Both the position numbers and the translations under genes were made by a program. A model generated the notes under the pieces. It worked only from the letters and a program-made list of their open reading frames with translations. It made no database searches and was not told the origin of the DNA. From Maritimibacter fusiformis (GTDB taxonomy: Bacteria > Pseudomonadota > Alphaproteobacteria > Rhodobacterales > Rhodobacteraceae), in the NCBI RefSeq assembly GCF_008086115.1, contig NZ_VSIY01000013.1, positions 124,001 through 188,000 on the forward strand: 64,000 bases of DNA. Direction: 5' to 3'. The first letter of the stretch is position 1; each line of letters opens with the position of its first letter. Positions 25,307 to 36,602 of the stretch are shown here, piece after piece.

Positions 25307-26235
25307 TCGCTGCCCTCCGCCGTGTCTTCGGGCATGTCTCCAGCGGGCACGCCCTCGGCGACCGGGGCCAGAAGCGGGTTCATCACCACCAGCCCGCCCA
25401 CATCCTCGACCACCTCGCCGGGATGGCTGCGCAAGACGCGCAGGAAATCGAGCCGCTGGTAATCCGCCGCCAGCCGCACCCGCAACCGGCCGTTCGGCCC
25501 CTTGATCACCTCGCCCACCAGAAGCCCCGCGGGAAACACCCCGCCATCGCCCGAGGACACAACCCGGTCACCCGGGCGCACGCCGTCGACCTTCTCGATG
25601 AACTCGAGAGGCGGGGCCGCGCTGTTGTCGCCGGACAAGAGCGCGTTCTGCCCCGAGGGCTGCACCGTCACCGGGATGCGGCTGTTGGAATCGCTCAGAA
25701 GGATCACCCGGCTGGTCCGGTCGCCGACGCCGGAAATCCGTCCGACCAGCCCCAGCCCGTCCATCGTCGCCCAGCCGTCGACCACCCCGTCGCGCGCGCC
25801 CACGTTCAGAAGAACCGACTGGCGGAACGGCGAGCCGGAATCGGTCAGCACCACGCCGGTGACATAGGACAGCCGCGCGTCCAGCCGCACGTTGTTCAGC
25901 GACATCAGCTCGGCGTTCTGCTGTTCGAGTTGCAGCGCCGCCTCGCGCCAGGCCTTCATCTGCTGAAGCTCGCGGCGCAATTCCTGGTTCTGCTCGTAGA
26001 TCCGGGCGTAGGACTGGAAGCCCTCGACCATGTTGGCAGCCTTGGTCACCGGCACCAGCGCCCATTCCATGTTGGGGATCACCGCATCGACGATCTGGGC
26101 ACGAAAGCGTTCGACGCGCGGGCTGTCGATCCGCCACAGCAGGAACAGACCGAACAGCGCAATGACCATCAGCCCGATCAGGATTCGCCTGACCGGGCCG
26201 ACGTAGTCGTCACTGGTGCGTCGGTTCGTCGCCAA
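25303..26235 (-). CDS. mreC: Rod shape-determining protein MreC
   Basis: A 310-residue MreC: a short cytoplasmic N-terminus, one membrane helix (about 17-35), a coiled coil (about 75-112) and the periplasmic beta-barrel domain with LNVGARDGVVDGWATMDGLG and GDRVVSSGDGGVFPAGLLVG, typical of the family. It links the MreB filaments to PBP2. The C-terminal 30 residues are acidic and variable. It follows mreB by 32 bases. Confidence 0.94.
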   Translation of the reverse strand: MATNRRTSDDYVGPVRRILIGLMVIALFGLFLLWRIDSPRVERFRAQIVDAVIPNMEWALVPVTKAANMVEGFQSYARIYEQNQELRRELQQMKAWREAALQLEQQNAELMSLNNVRLDARLSYVTGVVLTDSGSPFRQSVLLNVGARDGVVDGWATMDGLGLVGRISGVGDRTSRVILLSDSNSRIPVTVQPSGQNALLSGDNSAAPPLEFIEKVDGVRPGDRVVSSGDGGVFPAGLLVGEVIKGPNGRLRVRLAADYQRLDFLRVLRSHPGEVVEDVGGLVVMNPLLAPVAEGVPAGDMPEDTAEGSE

Positions 26236-26267
26236 TTGGCCTCCGTTTCCCGGGGCCGCCCCCGGCG

Positions 26268-28989
<2,722 letters not shown>

Positions 28990-28992
28990 GTC

Positions 28993-29070
28993 GGTATCTC
29001 TCTCTTAGTCCTAGCCGTCAGTACGTCGGCGCGCACGATGTCCCCTGAGCGGTCGCGCCAACGGGCACGC
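28993..29070 (-). promoter_or_regulatory. Candidate attenuator between leader peptide and leuA
   Basis: Just after the leader stop, two pairings compete on the minus strand: CTGAGCG with CGCTCAG, and GGCGCG with CGCGCC further on; they share intervening bases and cannot form together. That is the logic of leader-peptide attenuation. A clear U run is missing, so termination may be Rho-dependent or the switch may affect translation. Confidence 0.4.
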
Positions 29071-29157
29071 TCAGAGGCGGCTAAGAAGCAGCAGCGCGGC
29101 GGCAAGCGGGCGCAGGGATGCGCCGGGCTTGGACGGAATATTGGCTGCCGTGTTCAT
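29071..29157 (-). CDS. leuL: Leucine-operon leader peptide
   Basis: A 28-codon frame, MNTAANIPSKPG, then SLRPLAAALLLLSRL and stop. Six of the last 13 residues are leucine, four of them consecutive (CTG CTG CTT CTT). It ends 81 bases before leuA. Such a peptide is a sensor: scarcity of charged tRNA-Leu stalls the ribosome in the Leu run and alters downstream folding. The sequence makes this strong for leucine sensing; the mechanism is inferred. Confidence 0.75.
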   Translation of the reverse strand: MNTAANIPSKPGASLRPLAAALLLLSRL

Positions 29158-29411
29158 GTGCGGCACTATAGCCCGGGCGGATCGAATGAAAAGGGCTTTT
29201 TGATCCAACTCCGGGGTGCACTGCGTAGCCTTCGGACGTGACAGAGGAACAAGATTGTCGTGAAAACCAATCAGGTCTTTCAATTTGAACAAAAATTGCC
29301 CAGAAGGGCGCGGAAAAATAAGTTGAATTACCCCATTGTTGGAACCCGGAGGTCGGGGACGATCCGAAACCCGGTTTTCACGACAGCAGGATTTGAGGAG
29401 TTTAGCGGGTC

Positions 29412-30017
29412 ATGAGCCAAGCCCGGACGCGCAAGAGCGCCGCCGACCGACGTGCCGAGATTGTCGAGACCGCGATCCGGCTATCCGCCGAGATCGGGCC
29501 CGACCGGGTGACGACGCAACAGCTTGCCGATGCCGTGGGCGTGACCCAGCCGGCTATCTTTCGGCATTTCGCAACGAAAGCCGACATCTGGCTCGCGGTC
29601 GGCGAACGTATCGCCGCCAATTTCCGTGACATCCACGCCCAACCGCACAGCACCGCGGGCGACGATCCGCACGGCACATTGGTCAAGGTGATCGGGCACC
29701 ATTTCGTCCACATCGCGCGCAACCCCGCCGTCCCGGCGATCCTGTTCTCGCGCGAGTTGCACAGCGAGGTCGCGACCCTGCGCGAGAGCTTCGCCGAATT
29801 GATGGCGGAGCGGCGCGCGGCGATCGCCGCCCTGATCCGCTCGGCGCAATCGGCTGGCCTGCACCGCGCCGAGATCGTGGCCGACGACGCCGCGCACCTG
29901 GTCCTGGCGGCGATCCAGGGCCTGTCGATGCGCTGGAGCCTCGAGGACCGGACCTTCGACCTGGCCGACGAAGGCGGACGGGTGATCGAGGGGCTTCTGA
30001 ACTCGTTCCGCGCCTGA
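29412..30017 (+). CDS. TetR/AcrR family transcriptional regulator
   Basis: A 201-residue TetR-type repressor. The helix-turn-helix is at about 15-60: RRAEIVETAIRLSAEIG, VTTQQLADAVGVTQPAIFRHF, KADIW. The C-terminal ligand domain is helical and has no diagnostic motif. It lies 190 bases upstream of the sulfide:quinone-oxidoreductase-like gene in the same orientation and may regulate it. It is divergent from the leucine leader. Confidence 0.85.
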   Translation: MSQARTRKSAADRRAEIVETAIRLSAEIGPDRVTTQQLADAVGVTQPAIFRHFATKADIWLAVGERIAANFRDIHAQPHSTAGDDPHGTLVKVIGHHFVHIARNPAVPAILFSRELHSEVATLRESFAELMAERRAAIAALIRSAQSAGLHRAEIVADDAAHLVLAAIQGLSMRWSLEDRTFDLADEGGRVIEGLLNSFRA

Positions 30018-30058
30018 CGGGTCCGCGCGCATCCTTCTCGCATTCAATTTGTCGCAGA

Positions 30059-30079
30059 TATTGGCGTTCTTTATTGGCG
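30059..30079 (+). promoter_or_regulatory. Direct repeat upstream of sqr-like gene
   Basis: TATTGGCG occurs at 30059-30066 and 30072-30079, 13 bases apart. It may be a regulator-binding site in the 190-base gap between the TetR gene and the flavoprotein gene. A weak observation only. Confidence 0.25.
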
Positions 30080-30207
30080 CCTTGTGATGTAGAATGGCGT
30101 GCAACCCTGCGATTGCCGGATACCTATGGATTCGCGGCTGGGGCGCAGGGAGGAATTTCCGCGGCAGGCGGGCTTGGCCTGGCTGGACGGAAGACAAGGG
30201 AGAAGTC

Positions 30208-31485
30208 ATGGCACATGTCGTCATTCTGGGGGCCGGTCTTGGCGGGACCATTCAGGCCTATGAGCTGAAGGACACGCTGACGCGCAGCGACAAGATCACC
30301 GTCATTTCAAACAAGCCGTATTTCCAGTTCACCCCGTCGAACCCCTGGGCCGGTGTCGGCTGGCGGTCGAAAAAGGACATCACCGTCGACCTCGAGCCGG
30401 TGATGAAACGCCGCGGCATCGACTTCATCTGCGATGCGGCCGAGAAACTCCTGCCCGAGGAAAACAAGATCGTCCTCGCCTCGGGCAAAGAGGTCACCTA
30501 CGACTATCTGGTGATCGCGACCGGCCCGGAACTGGCCTTCGACGAGATCGAGGGTTTCGGCCCGGACGGGCACACCAACTCGGTCTGCCAGATCGAACAC
30601 GCCGAGAAATCCGGCGGCGACGGCGGCACCTGGGAGAAATTCTGCGCCGACCCCGGCCCGATCGTGGTGGGCGCGGTGCAGGGGGCCAGCTGCTTTGGCC
30701 CGGCCTACGAATACCTGCTGACCATCGACACCGACCTGCGCCGGCGCAAGATCAAGCACAAGGTGCCGATGACCTACATCACGTCGGAACCCTATATCGG
30801 CCATCTCGGGCTGGGCGGGGTCGGCGACACCAAAGGCCTTCTGGAATCCGCGATGCGCGACCGCGACATCACCTGGATCACCAACGCCAAGACCGTGAAG
30901 TTCACCGAGGACGCGGTGCATTGCATCGAGATGAACGAGGACGGGACCGAGAAGAAGACTCATGAGGTGCCGTCGAAATACACCATGATGCTGCCGGCGT
31001 TCCGCGGCATCCCGGCGTTGATGGGGATCGAGGGGCTGGTGAACCCGCGCGGCTTCGTCATCGTGGACGAGTATCAGCGCAACCCGAAATACCGCAACAT
31101 CTTCGGGATCGGCGTCGCCATCGCCATCGCGCCCCCGGTCGCCACCCCGGTGCCCACCGGCGTGCCCAAGACCGGCTTCATGATCGAATCGATGGTCACC
31201 GCCACCGCCAACAACATCCCCCGGATCATCCGTGGCGAAGAGCCCAACGAGTTGCCAAGCTGGAACGCGCTGTGCCTGGCAGATTTCGGCGACCGCGGCG
31301 CGGCCTTCCTGGCCATGCCGCAGAACCCGCCGCGCAACGTGAACTGGGCGGCGGAAGGCAAGTGGGTGCACTGGGCCAAGCTGGCCTTCGAGTGGTATTT
31401 CATCCGCAAGATCAAGAAGGGCGTGTCCGAGCCCTGGTATGAGAAATTCGCGATGAACCTGATGAAGATCAACAAGATCCGCTGA
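30208..31485 (+). CDS. sqr: Sulfide:quinone oxidoreductase-like FAD flavoprotein
   Basis: A 425-residue flavoprotein of the SQR/flavocytochrome c-sulfide dehydrogenase group. The FAD-binding motif is VVILGAGLGG (residues 4-13), followed by the PWAGVGWR segment; the second nucleotide region contains VVGAVQGASCFGPAYE, whose Cys is a good candidate for the redox pair. The C-terminal amphipathic region (WAKLAFEWYFIRKIKKG) would bind the membrane. Sulfide is oxidised and electrons go to quinone. The subtype is not resolved. ATG 30208 follows AAGGGAGAAG. A UUCG-capped terminator follows. Confidence 0.82.
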   Translation: MAHVVILGAGLGGTIQAYELKDTLTRSDKITVISNKPYFQFTPSNPWAGVGWRSKKDITVDLEPVMKRRGIDFICDAAEKLLPEENKIVLASGKEVTYDYLVIATGPELAFDEIEGFGPDGHTNSVCQIEHAEKSGGDGGTWEKFCADPGPIVVGAVQGASCFGPAYEYLLTIDTDLRRRKIKHKVPMTYITSEPYIGHLGLGGVGDTKGLLESAMRDRDITWITNAKTVKFTEDAVHCIEMNEDGTEKKTHEVPSKYTMMLPAFRGIPALMGIEGLVNPRGFVIVDEYQRNPKYRNIFGIGVAIAIAPPVATPVPTGVPKTGFMIESMVTATANNIPRIIRGEEPNELPSWNALCLADFGDRGAAFLAMPQNPPRNVNWAAEGKWVHWAKLAFEWYFIRKIKKGVSEPWYEKFAMNLMKINKIR

Positions 31486-31504
31486 GGGTTTTCGCGGCGA
31501 GACA

Positions 31505-31531
31505 GGGGCCGTCCTTCGGGGCGGCCCTTTT
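31505..31531 (+). terminator. Rho-independent terminator after sqr-like gene
   Basis: A 9-bp stem (31506-31514 with 31519-31527, one G-U pair) capped by a TTCG tetraloop and followed by TTTT. Confidence 0.88.
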
Positions 31532-31580
31532 CATTGCGCGGTTCCAAAACGGCGGTTCGGGTCGTCGCGGCAAGCCGCCG

Positions 31581-31632
31581 GGCAAAAGCCCTCTGAAGGC
31601 TTTTGCCCAAGGTTTTCGGGAAAACCTTGGGC
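31581..31632 (-). repeat. Structured intergenic repeat, family B (double hairpin)
   Basis: On the minus strand, just after the MORN gene, GCCCAAGGTTTT-cccg-AAAACCTTGGGC is followed by a second stem GGCAAAAGCC/GGCTTTTGCC that shares its GGC with the first. The copy at 40984-41034 has the same overlapping two-stem layout with different stem bases. Confidence 0.7.
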
Positions 31633-31640
31633 CTCTTGCG

Positions 31641-33152
31641 TCAGTTTCCGTCCGTTGGGACAGCCGCATCCGGGGCGACATCCTCTGGAGCGGCCTCAGC
31701 CGGGGCGGCCTCCTCGCCCTCGTCCTCGCCGCCTTCCAGCATGGTGTCGAGAACCCCGTCGACCCATTCGCCGGAGGCGCGGGTGCCATCGGAATAGGAC
31801 ACGGTGCCCTGCCCCTCGCGCACCCCGTCGACGAAGTTGCCTTCGTAGACCGAGCCGTCGACATAGCGCTCCACCCCGAGGCCGTTTGCCAGACCGTTGG
31901 CCCAGGTGCCTTCGTAGCCGCTTCCGTCCGGCTTGGTCAGGGTGCCCTGGCCGGAGCGCTTGTTGGCCGCGAATTCGCCGACATAGACCGCGCCATCGGC
32001 AAAGGTCGTGGTGCCCTGGCCGTGGCGCAGACCGGCCTTCCACGACCCGGAATAGCTGTAGCCATCGGGATAGGTCAGCGTGCCTTCGCCCTCGTAGAGA
32101 CCGGCGGCGAACATGCCGTCATAGACCGCGCCGTTGGCATAAGTTGCCACACCTTCGCCGTGGAACACGCCATCCTGCCAGCCGCCCTTGTAGGTCGCGC
32201 CGTCGGGATAGGTGATGGTGCCTTCGCCATCCGGCAGCCCGGCACGGAAGGCGCCTGCATAGACCGACCCGTCGGGATAGGTGATGGTGCCCTCGCCCTC
32301 GATCTGGCCCTCGATCCAGTTGCCGACATAGCGAAACCCGTCGACGCCGATGAAGGTGCCCTGGCCGTGGCGCTTGTCGTTGACGAAGGTGCCCTCGTAG
32401 ATGTCGCCGTTGGCATAGGTGACCTTGCCCTCGCCAGCGCGCACCCCGGCCTCGAACGGGCCTTCGTAGCTGTCGCCGTTGGGCTGGGTCAGCTTGCCCT
32501 CGCCCTGCATCTGCCCATCGGCCCAGCCGCCGGTATAGACCATGCCATCGGCCCCGGTGAAGGTGCCCTGGCCGGCGCGCTGGTCGTCCTTCATGCCGCC
32601 GTCATAGACCGAACCGTCGACATAGGTGGAGCGGCCCTGGCCGTCCTTCACACCCATCACCCAGTCGCCTTCGTAGACATAGCCCGAGGGGCTTTCCATC
32701 CGGCCCTGCCCGTGATGCAGCGCGTTGCGGAACCCGCCTTCGTATTTCACGCCGTTGGCATAGATCGCCAGCCCGGAGCCGTTGATCTTGCCCTCGACCC
32801 AGTCACCCTCGTAGCTCGACCCGTCGGCAAAGGTGATCTTGCCGAAGCCATGCGGCCGGCCCTTGGCAAAGCTGCCCTCGTAGACCGAGCCGTTGGGAAA
32901 GCGCGCCGTGCCCTGGCCCCGGATTTCGCCATCGACGAACTGGCCGGTGTATTCATAGCCCGAGGGCATCCGGTAGGTGCCTTCGCCATGCGGCTCGCCA
33001 TCCTTGAAGGTGCCCTCGTAGACACCGCCGTGATCGTATTGCTTGACCTCGACATCGCCATCCTGCGCGACCGCACCGCTCGCGGCCAGCATCAGCCCAA
33101 GCGCCACGCCCAGTCGCGCCGGCGCATGTCTCTCTCGAACCAGTCGACCCAT
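31641..33152 (-). CDS. Secreted MORN-repeat protein (18 full repeats)
   Basis: A 503-residue protein with a signal peptide (cleavage after ASGAVAQ, about residue 29). Residues 40 to about 455 are 18 uninterrupted 23-residue MORN repeats of the form G-x-x-Y-x-G-x-W/F-x-x-G-x-x-x-G-x-G-x-x-x-x-x-(D/N), then a nineteenth degenerate copy and an acidic Ala/Glu-rich tail. MORN arrays form long beta-hairpin solenoids; in bacteria their function is mostly unknown, possibly membrane or envelope association. The start has GAGGAG 5 bases upstream. Divergent from nadE. Confidence 0.88.
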   Translation of the reverse strand: MGRLVRERHAPARLGVALGLMLAASGAVAQDGDVEVKQYDHGGVYEGTFKDGEPHGEGTYRMPSGYEYTGQFVDGEIRGQGTARFPNGSVYEGSFAKGRPHGFGKITFADGSSYEGDWVEGKINGSGLAIYANGVKYEGGFRNALHHGQGRMESPSGYVYEGDWVMGVKDGQGRSTYVDGSVYDGGMKDDQRAGQGTFTGADGMVYTGGWADGQMQGEGKLTQPNGDSYEGPFEAGVRAGEGKVTYANGDIYEGTFVNDKRHGQGTFIGVDGFRYVGNWIEGQIEGEGTITYPDGSVYAGAFRAGLPDGEGTITYPDGATYKGGWQDGVFHGEGVATYANGAVYDGMFAAGLYEGEGTLTYPDGYSYSGSWKAGLRHGQGTTTFADGAVYVGEFAANKRSGQGTLTKPDGSGYEGTWANGLANGLGVERYVDGSVYEGNFVDGVREGQGTVSYSDGTRASGEWVDGVLDTMLEGGEDEGEEAAPAEAAPEDVAPDAAVPTDGN

Positions 33153-33307
33153 GTCACTCCTCTTTCCGCGCCTGCCGTTGCCGTTAAGTCAGAAACCTAT
33201 GCGAGCGCCCGGGCCGAGACAAACGTTTTCGCCCCGACCGGCGCTGCTGGCGGCTTTTCCTCCCGCGTGAACCTGTTAAATGTCAAAGTGTTCGCAACGG
33301 AGCGCGC

Positions 33308-34978
33308 ATGACCCAACGATTTCGCCTGACCCTGGCCCAGCTCAACCCGACCCTCGGCGCGATCGATGAGAACGCCGCCCTGGCGCGGGCCGCCTGGGCC
33401 GAGTCCAGGGACGCCGGCGCCGACATGATCGCCTTTCCCGAAGGCTTCCTGACCGGCTACCAGCCGCAGGACCTGGTGATGCGAACGGCCTTCTGGCGCG
33501 ATGCGATGGACGCCGCCGACCGGCTGGCGCGCGACTGCGCCGACGGCCCCGCGATCGGCATCGGCGCGCCGTTTCACGGCGGGCGCGATCTCTTCAACGC
33601 CTACTACATCCTCGAAGGCGGCAAGGTGCGCCTGCGCGTCACCAAGCAGGTGCTGCCCAACGAGACCGTGTTCGACGAAAAGCGCCTCTACACCCCCGGC
33701 CCTGACCAGGGCCCGTTCCGCATCGGCCCGCTTCTGATCGGCACCCCGATCTGCGAGGACGCCTGGTGGCCCGGGGTCTGCGCCACCATGACAGCCGCCG
33801 GGGCCGAGATCCTGCTTGTGCCCAACGGCTCGCCCTATTTCCGGGGCAAGATGCCGATCCGCCATGCCCATATGCGCGACCGGGCGGCGGAAACCGGGCG
33901 CGCGGTGATCTATCTCAACCTCGTCGGCGGGCAGGACGACCAGGTGTTCGACGGCGGCAGTTTCGGCGTGAACCCCGGCGCGGAAAACGGTGGCGACATC
34001 GCCTTTCAACTGCCCGCCTTCGACGAGGCGCTGGCCCATATCGACCTGACCGAAACCGGTGCGGGTTGGCGGATCGACCCGGGCGAGCGCGCGCCGTTGC
34101 CCGCCGAATGGGAGGCGGATTACCGCGCCATGGTGCTGTCGCTGGCCGACTACATGCGCAAGACCGGGTTTTCCAGGGTGCTGCTGGGCCTGTCGGGGGG
34201 CATCGATTCGGCGATCGTTGCGGCCATCGCCACGGACGCGTTGGGGCCGGACAACGTGCGCTGCGTGATGCTGCCGTCGGAGTTCACCACCGAGACCTCG
34301 CTGGACGATGCGAGGGCCGTCGCCGAGGCGCTGGGCTGCCGCTACGACATCATCCCGATCGCCGGGCCGCGCGCCGCCGTGACCGAGGCGCTGGCACCGC
34401 TGTTCAACGGCACCGAACCCGACGTGACCGAGGAAAACATCCAGTCGCGTCTGCGCGGCGTGCTCCTGATGGCGCTCAGCAACAAGTTCGGCGAAATGCT
34501 GCTGACCACCGGCAACAAGTCCGAAGGCGCGGTCGGCTATGCCACGATCTATGGCGACATGGCCGGCGGCTACAACCCGATCAAGGACCTCTACAAGACC
34601 CGGGTGTTCGAGACCTGCCGCTGGCGCAACGCCAACCACCGGCCCTGGATGAAGGGACCGGCAGGCGAGGTGATCGCGCCCCGGGTGATCGACAAACCGC
34701 CCTCCGCCGAGTTGCGCGCCGACCAGAAGGACGAGGATTCGCTGCCGCCATACGAGGTGCTCGACAGGGTCCTCGACGGGCTGATCGACCGCGAGGCCAG
34801 CGTGGCCGAGCTGGTGGCCGAGGGGTTCGACCGCGCGGTGGTGAAAAAGGTGGAGGGGCTGATCTTCACCTCGGAATACAAGCGCTTCCAGTCCGCCCCG
34901 GGCACGCGGCTCACACCCCGCAGCTTCTGGCTCGACCGGCGTTACCCGATGGTGAACCGCTGGCGCGACAACAGCTAG
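33308..34978 (+). CDS. nadE: Glutamine-dependent NAD+ synthetase
   Basis: A 556-residue two-domain NAD synthetase. The N-terminal nitrilase-type glutaminase has the Glu-Lys-Cys triad in IAFPEG, TKQVLPN and PICEDAWW; the C-terminal synthetase has the PP-loop LSGGIDSA and LTTGNKSEGAVGY. It converts deamido-NAD to NAD+ using ammonia channelled from glutamine. Length is typical. It stands alone, divergent from the MORN gene, with a family A repeat about 100 bases past its stop. Confidence 0.96.
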   Translation: MTQRFRLTLAQLNPTLGAIDENAALARAAWAESRDAGADMIAFPEGFLTGYQPQDLVMRTAFWRDAMDAADRLARDCADGPAIGIGAPFHGGRDLFNAYYILEGGKVRLRVTKQVLPNETVFDEKRLYTPGPDQGPFRIGPLLIGTPICEDAWWPGVCATMTAAGAEILLVPNGSPYFRGKMPIRHAHMRDRAAETGRAVIYLNLVGGQDDQVFDGGSFGVNPGAENGGDIAFQLPAFDEALAHIDLTETGAGWRIDPGERAPLPAEWEADYRAMVLSLADYMRKTGFSRVLLGLSGGIDSAIVAAIATDALGPDNVRCVMLPSEFTTETSLDDARAVAEALGCRYDIIPIAGPRAAVTEALAPLFNGTEPDVTEENIQSRLRGVLLMALSNKFGEMLLTTGNKSEGAVGYATIYGDMAGGYNPIKDLYKTRVFETCRWRNANHRPWMKGPAGEVIAPRVIDKPPSAELRADQKDEDSLPPYEVLDRVLDGLIDREASVAELVAEGFDRAVVKKVEGLIFTSEYKRFQSAPGTRLTPRSFWLDRRYPMVNRWRDNS

Positions 34979-35077
34979 GCGCGGACATGGCCGGGCGTTG
35001 GTCGGAATACTGCACGAACCCCGCCGATCCTGCCCCCAAATGCCCCGGAAAATGCCGACTTCGGACAAGTTCGCCAT

Positions 35078-35153
35078 TTCATCTTGGCAAAAATACTCCG
35101 GGGGAGGCGGTCGGTTTGCCCCGGCAAACCGACCGGCCGGGGGCAGCGCCCCC
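35078..35153 (+). repeat. Structured intergenic repeat, family A, full copy
   Basis: TTCATCTTGGC, AAAAATACTCC, CTCC-GGG-GGAG hairpin, a perfect 12-bp stem (35109-35120 with 35123-35134) and GGGGGC-agc-GCCCCC (35139-35153). It matches the copy at 20665-20740 in element order, the CCC loop context and the agc loop, while stem sequences differ. Confidence 0.75.
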
Positions 35154-35227
35154 ACCCGCCATTTCGATTGAGCCGACAGCCGGGAGTCGATAGGGTGACC
35201 GGGCAACTCATGCCCCGGAGGTCCTCG

Positions 35228-35767
35228 ATGTTTCGACTCGCCGCCACCTCTCTTGCCACCGTCCTCGCCACCGCCATCGCCCTTCCCGCGATGGCTCAGG
35301 AGCTTCTGCCCCGCTACACGATCATGGGCACCGCGACCGTGACCGTCGACGGCACCGAGCACAGCCTCGTGATCCCCTACGATACGGAAAATGACAGCGC
35401 CTATGCCGCCGAGCGCAACATCATGGGCCGGCGCAGCGTCAACCTCCTGGCCCGTACCGTGAACGACGACGGCATACCCGGCAGCCCGATGCTGCAACTC
35501 ACCTTCTGGGTCGACAACGGCACCGGCGACTTCCTGTCGGCCGAGTTCTTCGGCGAGGACATGAACACACCGCTCGCCGCCGGATCGGACGGCGGAACCG
35601 TCGCCTTCGGGAATTTCTCGATCAGCGACGACAACGAGATCAGCGCCGATTTCTCCGGCGAGTTCGTGCGGATGGAGAACTACATGTCCGAGCCCGCCAT
35701 CGCCCCGGGCACCGACCCGGTGCCGATCAGCGGCACTTTCTCGGTGACCGTGCCCAAGCCCGAGTGA
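35228..35767 (+). CDS. Hypothetical secreted protein
   Basis: A 179-residue protein with a Sec signal peptide (cleavage after LPAMA, about residue 23). The mature part is rich in Thr, Asp and Gly and predicted all-beta, with no cysteine and no family I recognise. ATG 35228 is chosen because GGAGG precedes it by 7 bases and a signal peptide starts there; the longer frame from 35084 runs through the family A repeat. Likely periplasmic. Followed after 4 bases by a DUF1801-type gene. Confidence 0.7.
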   Translation: MFRLAATSLATVLATAIALPAMAQELLPRYTIMGTATVTVDGTEHSLVIPYDTENDSAYAAERNIMGRRSVNLLARTVNDDGIPGSPMLQLTFWVDNGTGDFLSAEFFGEDMNTPLAAGSDGGTVAFGNFSISDDNEISADFSGEFVRMENYMSEPAIAPGTDPVPISGTFSVTVPKPE

Positions 35768-35771
35768 CAAC

Positions 35772-36206
35772 ATGACAGACAGCGGCATCAAGACGCGCCC
35801 GACCGGCGCGAGCGTCGCGGAATTCCTGGCCGGGGTCGAACCGTCGCCGCGCCGTGCCGACGCCCTGGCCCTCGACGCGATCTTTCGCGAGGTGACCGGC
35901 TGGCAGCCCCGGATGTGGGGTCCGTCGATCGTCGGCTACGGCAGCTACCACTATGTCTACGACAGTGGGCACGAGGGCGACATGTGCGCCACCGGCTTCA
36001 GTCCGCGCAAGGCCAATCTGGTGCTCTACATCATGCCCGGCTACCAGGATTACAGCGACTTGCTGGCCGGGCTTGGCAAGCACCGGCTGGGCAAATCCTG
36101 CCTCTACCTGGGCAAGCTCGCCGATGTCGACCTGGGGATGCTGCGGCAGATCATCCGGACCGGGCTTGACGACCTCGCGGTCAACCACACGGTCAGCCCG
36201 GGCTAG
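35772..36206 (+). CDS. DUF1801 domain protein
   Basis: A 144-residue DUF1801 (YdhG-like) protein. Family marks are the VAEFLAGVEPSPRRADALAL start, the MWGPSIVGYGSYHYVY core, FSPRKANLVLYIM and HRLGKSCLYLGKLADVDL. Function is unknown; the fold is similar to frataxin-like proteins. It is probably co-transcribed with the upstream secreted protein and converges with the metallopeptidase gene 3 bases away. Confidence 0.85.
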   Translation: MTDSGIKTRPTGASVAEFLAGVEPSPRRADALALDAIFREVTGWQPRMWGPSIVGYGSYHYVYDSGHEGDMCATGFSPRKANLVLYIMPGYQDYSDLLAGLGKHRLGKSCLYLGKLADVDLGMLRQIIRTGLDDLAVNHTVSPG

Positions 36207-36209
36207 GCG

Positions 36210-36602
36210 TCATTCCCACCAGCGGTCGATCGCGGCGATATCGTCATCCGACCAGCCGAAATGATGCGCCAGTTCGTGCACCATCACATGCGCCACCAGG
36301 TCGGCCAGCGCCACGTCGCCGCGCGCAATCCATTCGTCCAGGATCGCCCGGCGAAACAGCCGGATCACGTCCGGCCCGGTCCCCGGGTCCATCACCGATT
36401 TGTGGGTCAGCGGGATGCCTTCGTAAAGCCCGGTCAGTGCGAACGGATCGTCCATCCCCATCTCGTCCAGCAGCGCATCGTCGGCCAGGTCTTCGACCCG
36501 CAGCAAGACGTCGCGCGCCGGGCCGCGAAACGCCTCGGGCAGTGCCTCGACGGCCTCCAGCGCCATGCGTTCGATCTCGTCCAGCCCCGGCGCGTCCATC
36601 AC
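36210..36602 (-). CDS. Zincin-like metallopeptidase family protein
   Basis: A 130-residue small metalloprotease-like protein. The zinc motif HELAHHFG, followed by the acidic WSDDDI, sits at the C-terminus (about residues 109-122). Family members are 110-130 residues long and have no signal peptide; substrates are unknown. The start overlaps the stop of the upstream CopD-like gene (ATGA), so the two are coupled. Confidence 0.85.
   Translation of the reverse strand: MMDAPGLDEIERMALEAVEALPEAFRGPARDVLLRVEDLADDALLDEMGMDDPFALTGLYEGIPLTHKSVMDPGTGPDVIRLFRRAILDEWIARGDVALADLVAHVMVHELAHHFGWSDDDIAAIDRWWE

Noticed and set aside
30094-30207. N-terminal extension of the sqr-like gene
   Set aside because: The FAD-binding motif must be near the N-terminus, and ATG 30208 has a good ribosome-binding site.
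33197-35791. 864-codon open frame on the minus strand opposite nadE
   Set aside because: It lies antisense to nadE and to the secreted protein gene, both with strong family motifs, and shows only shadow-type composition.
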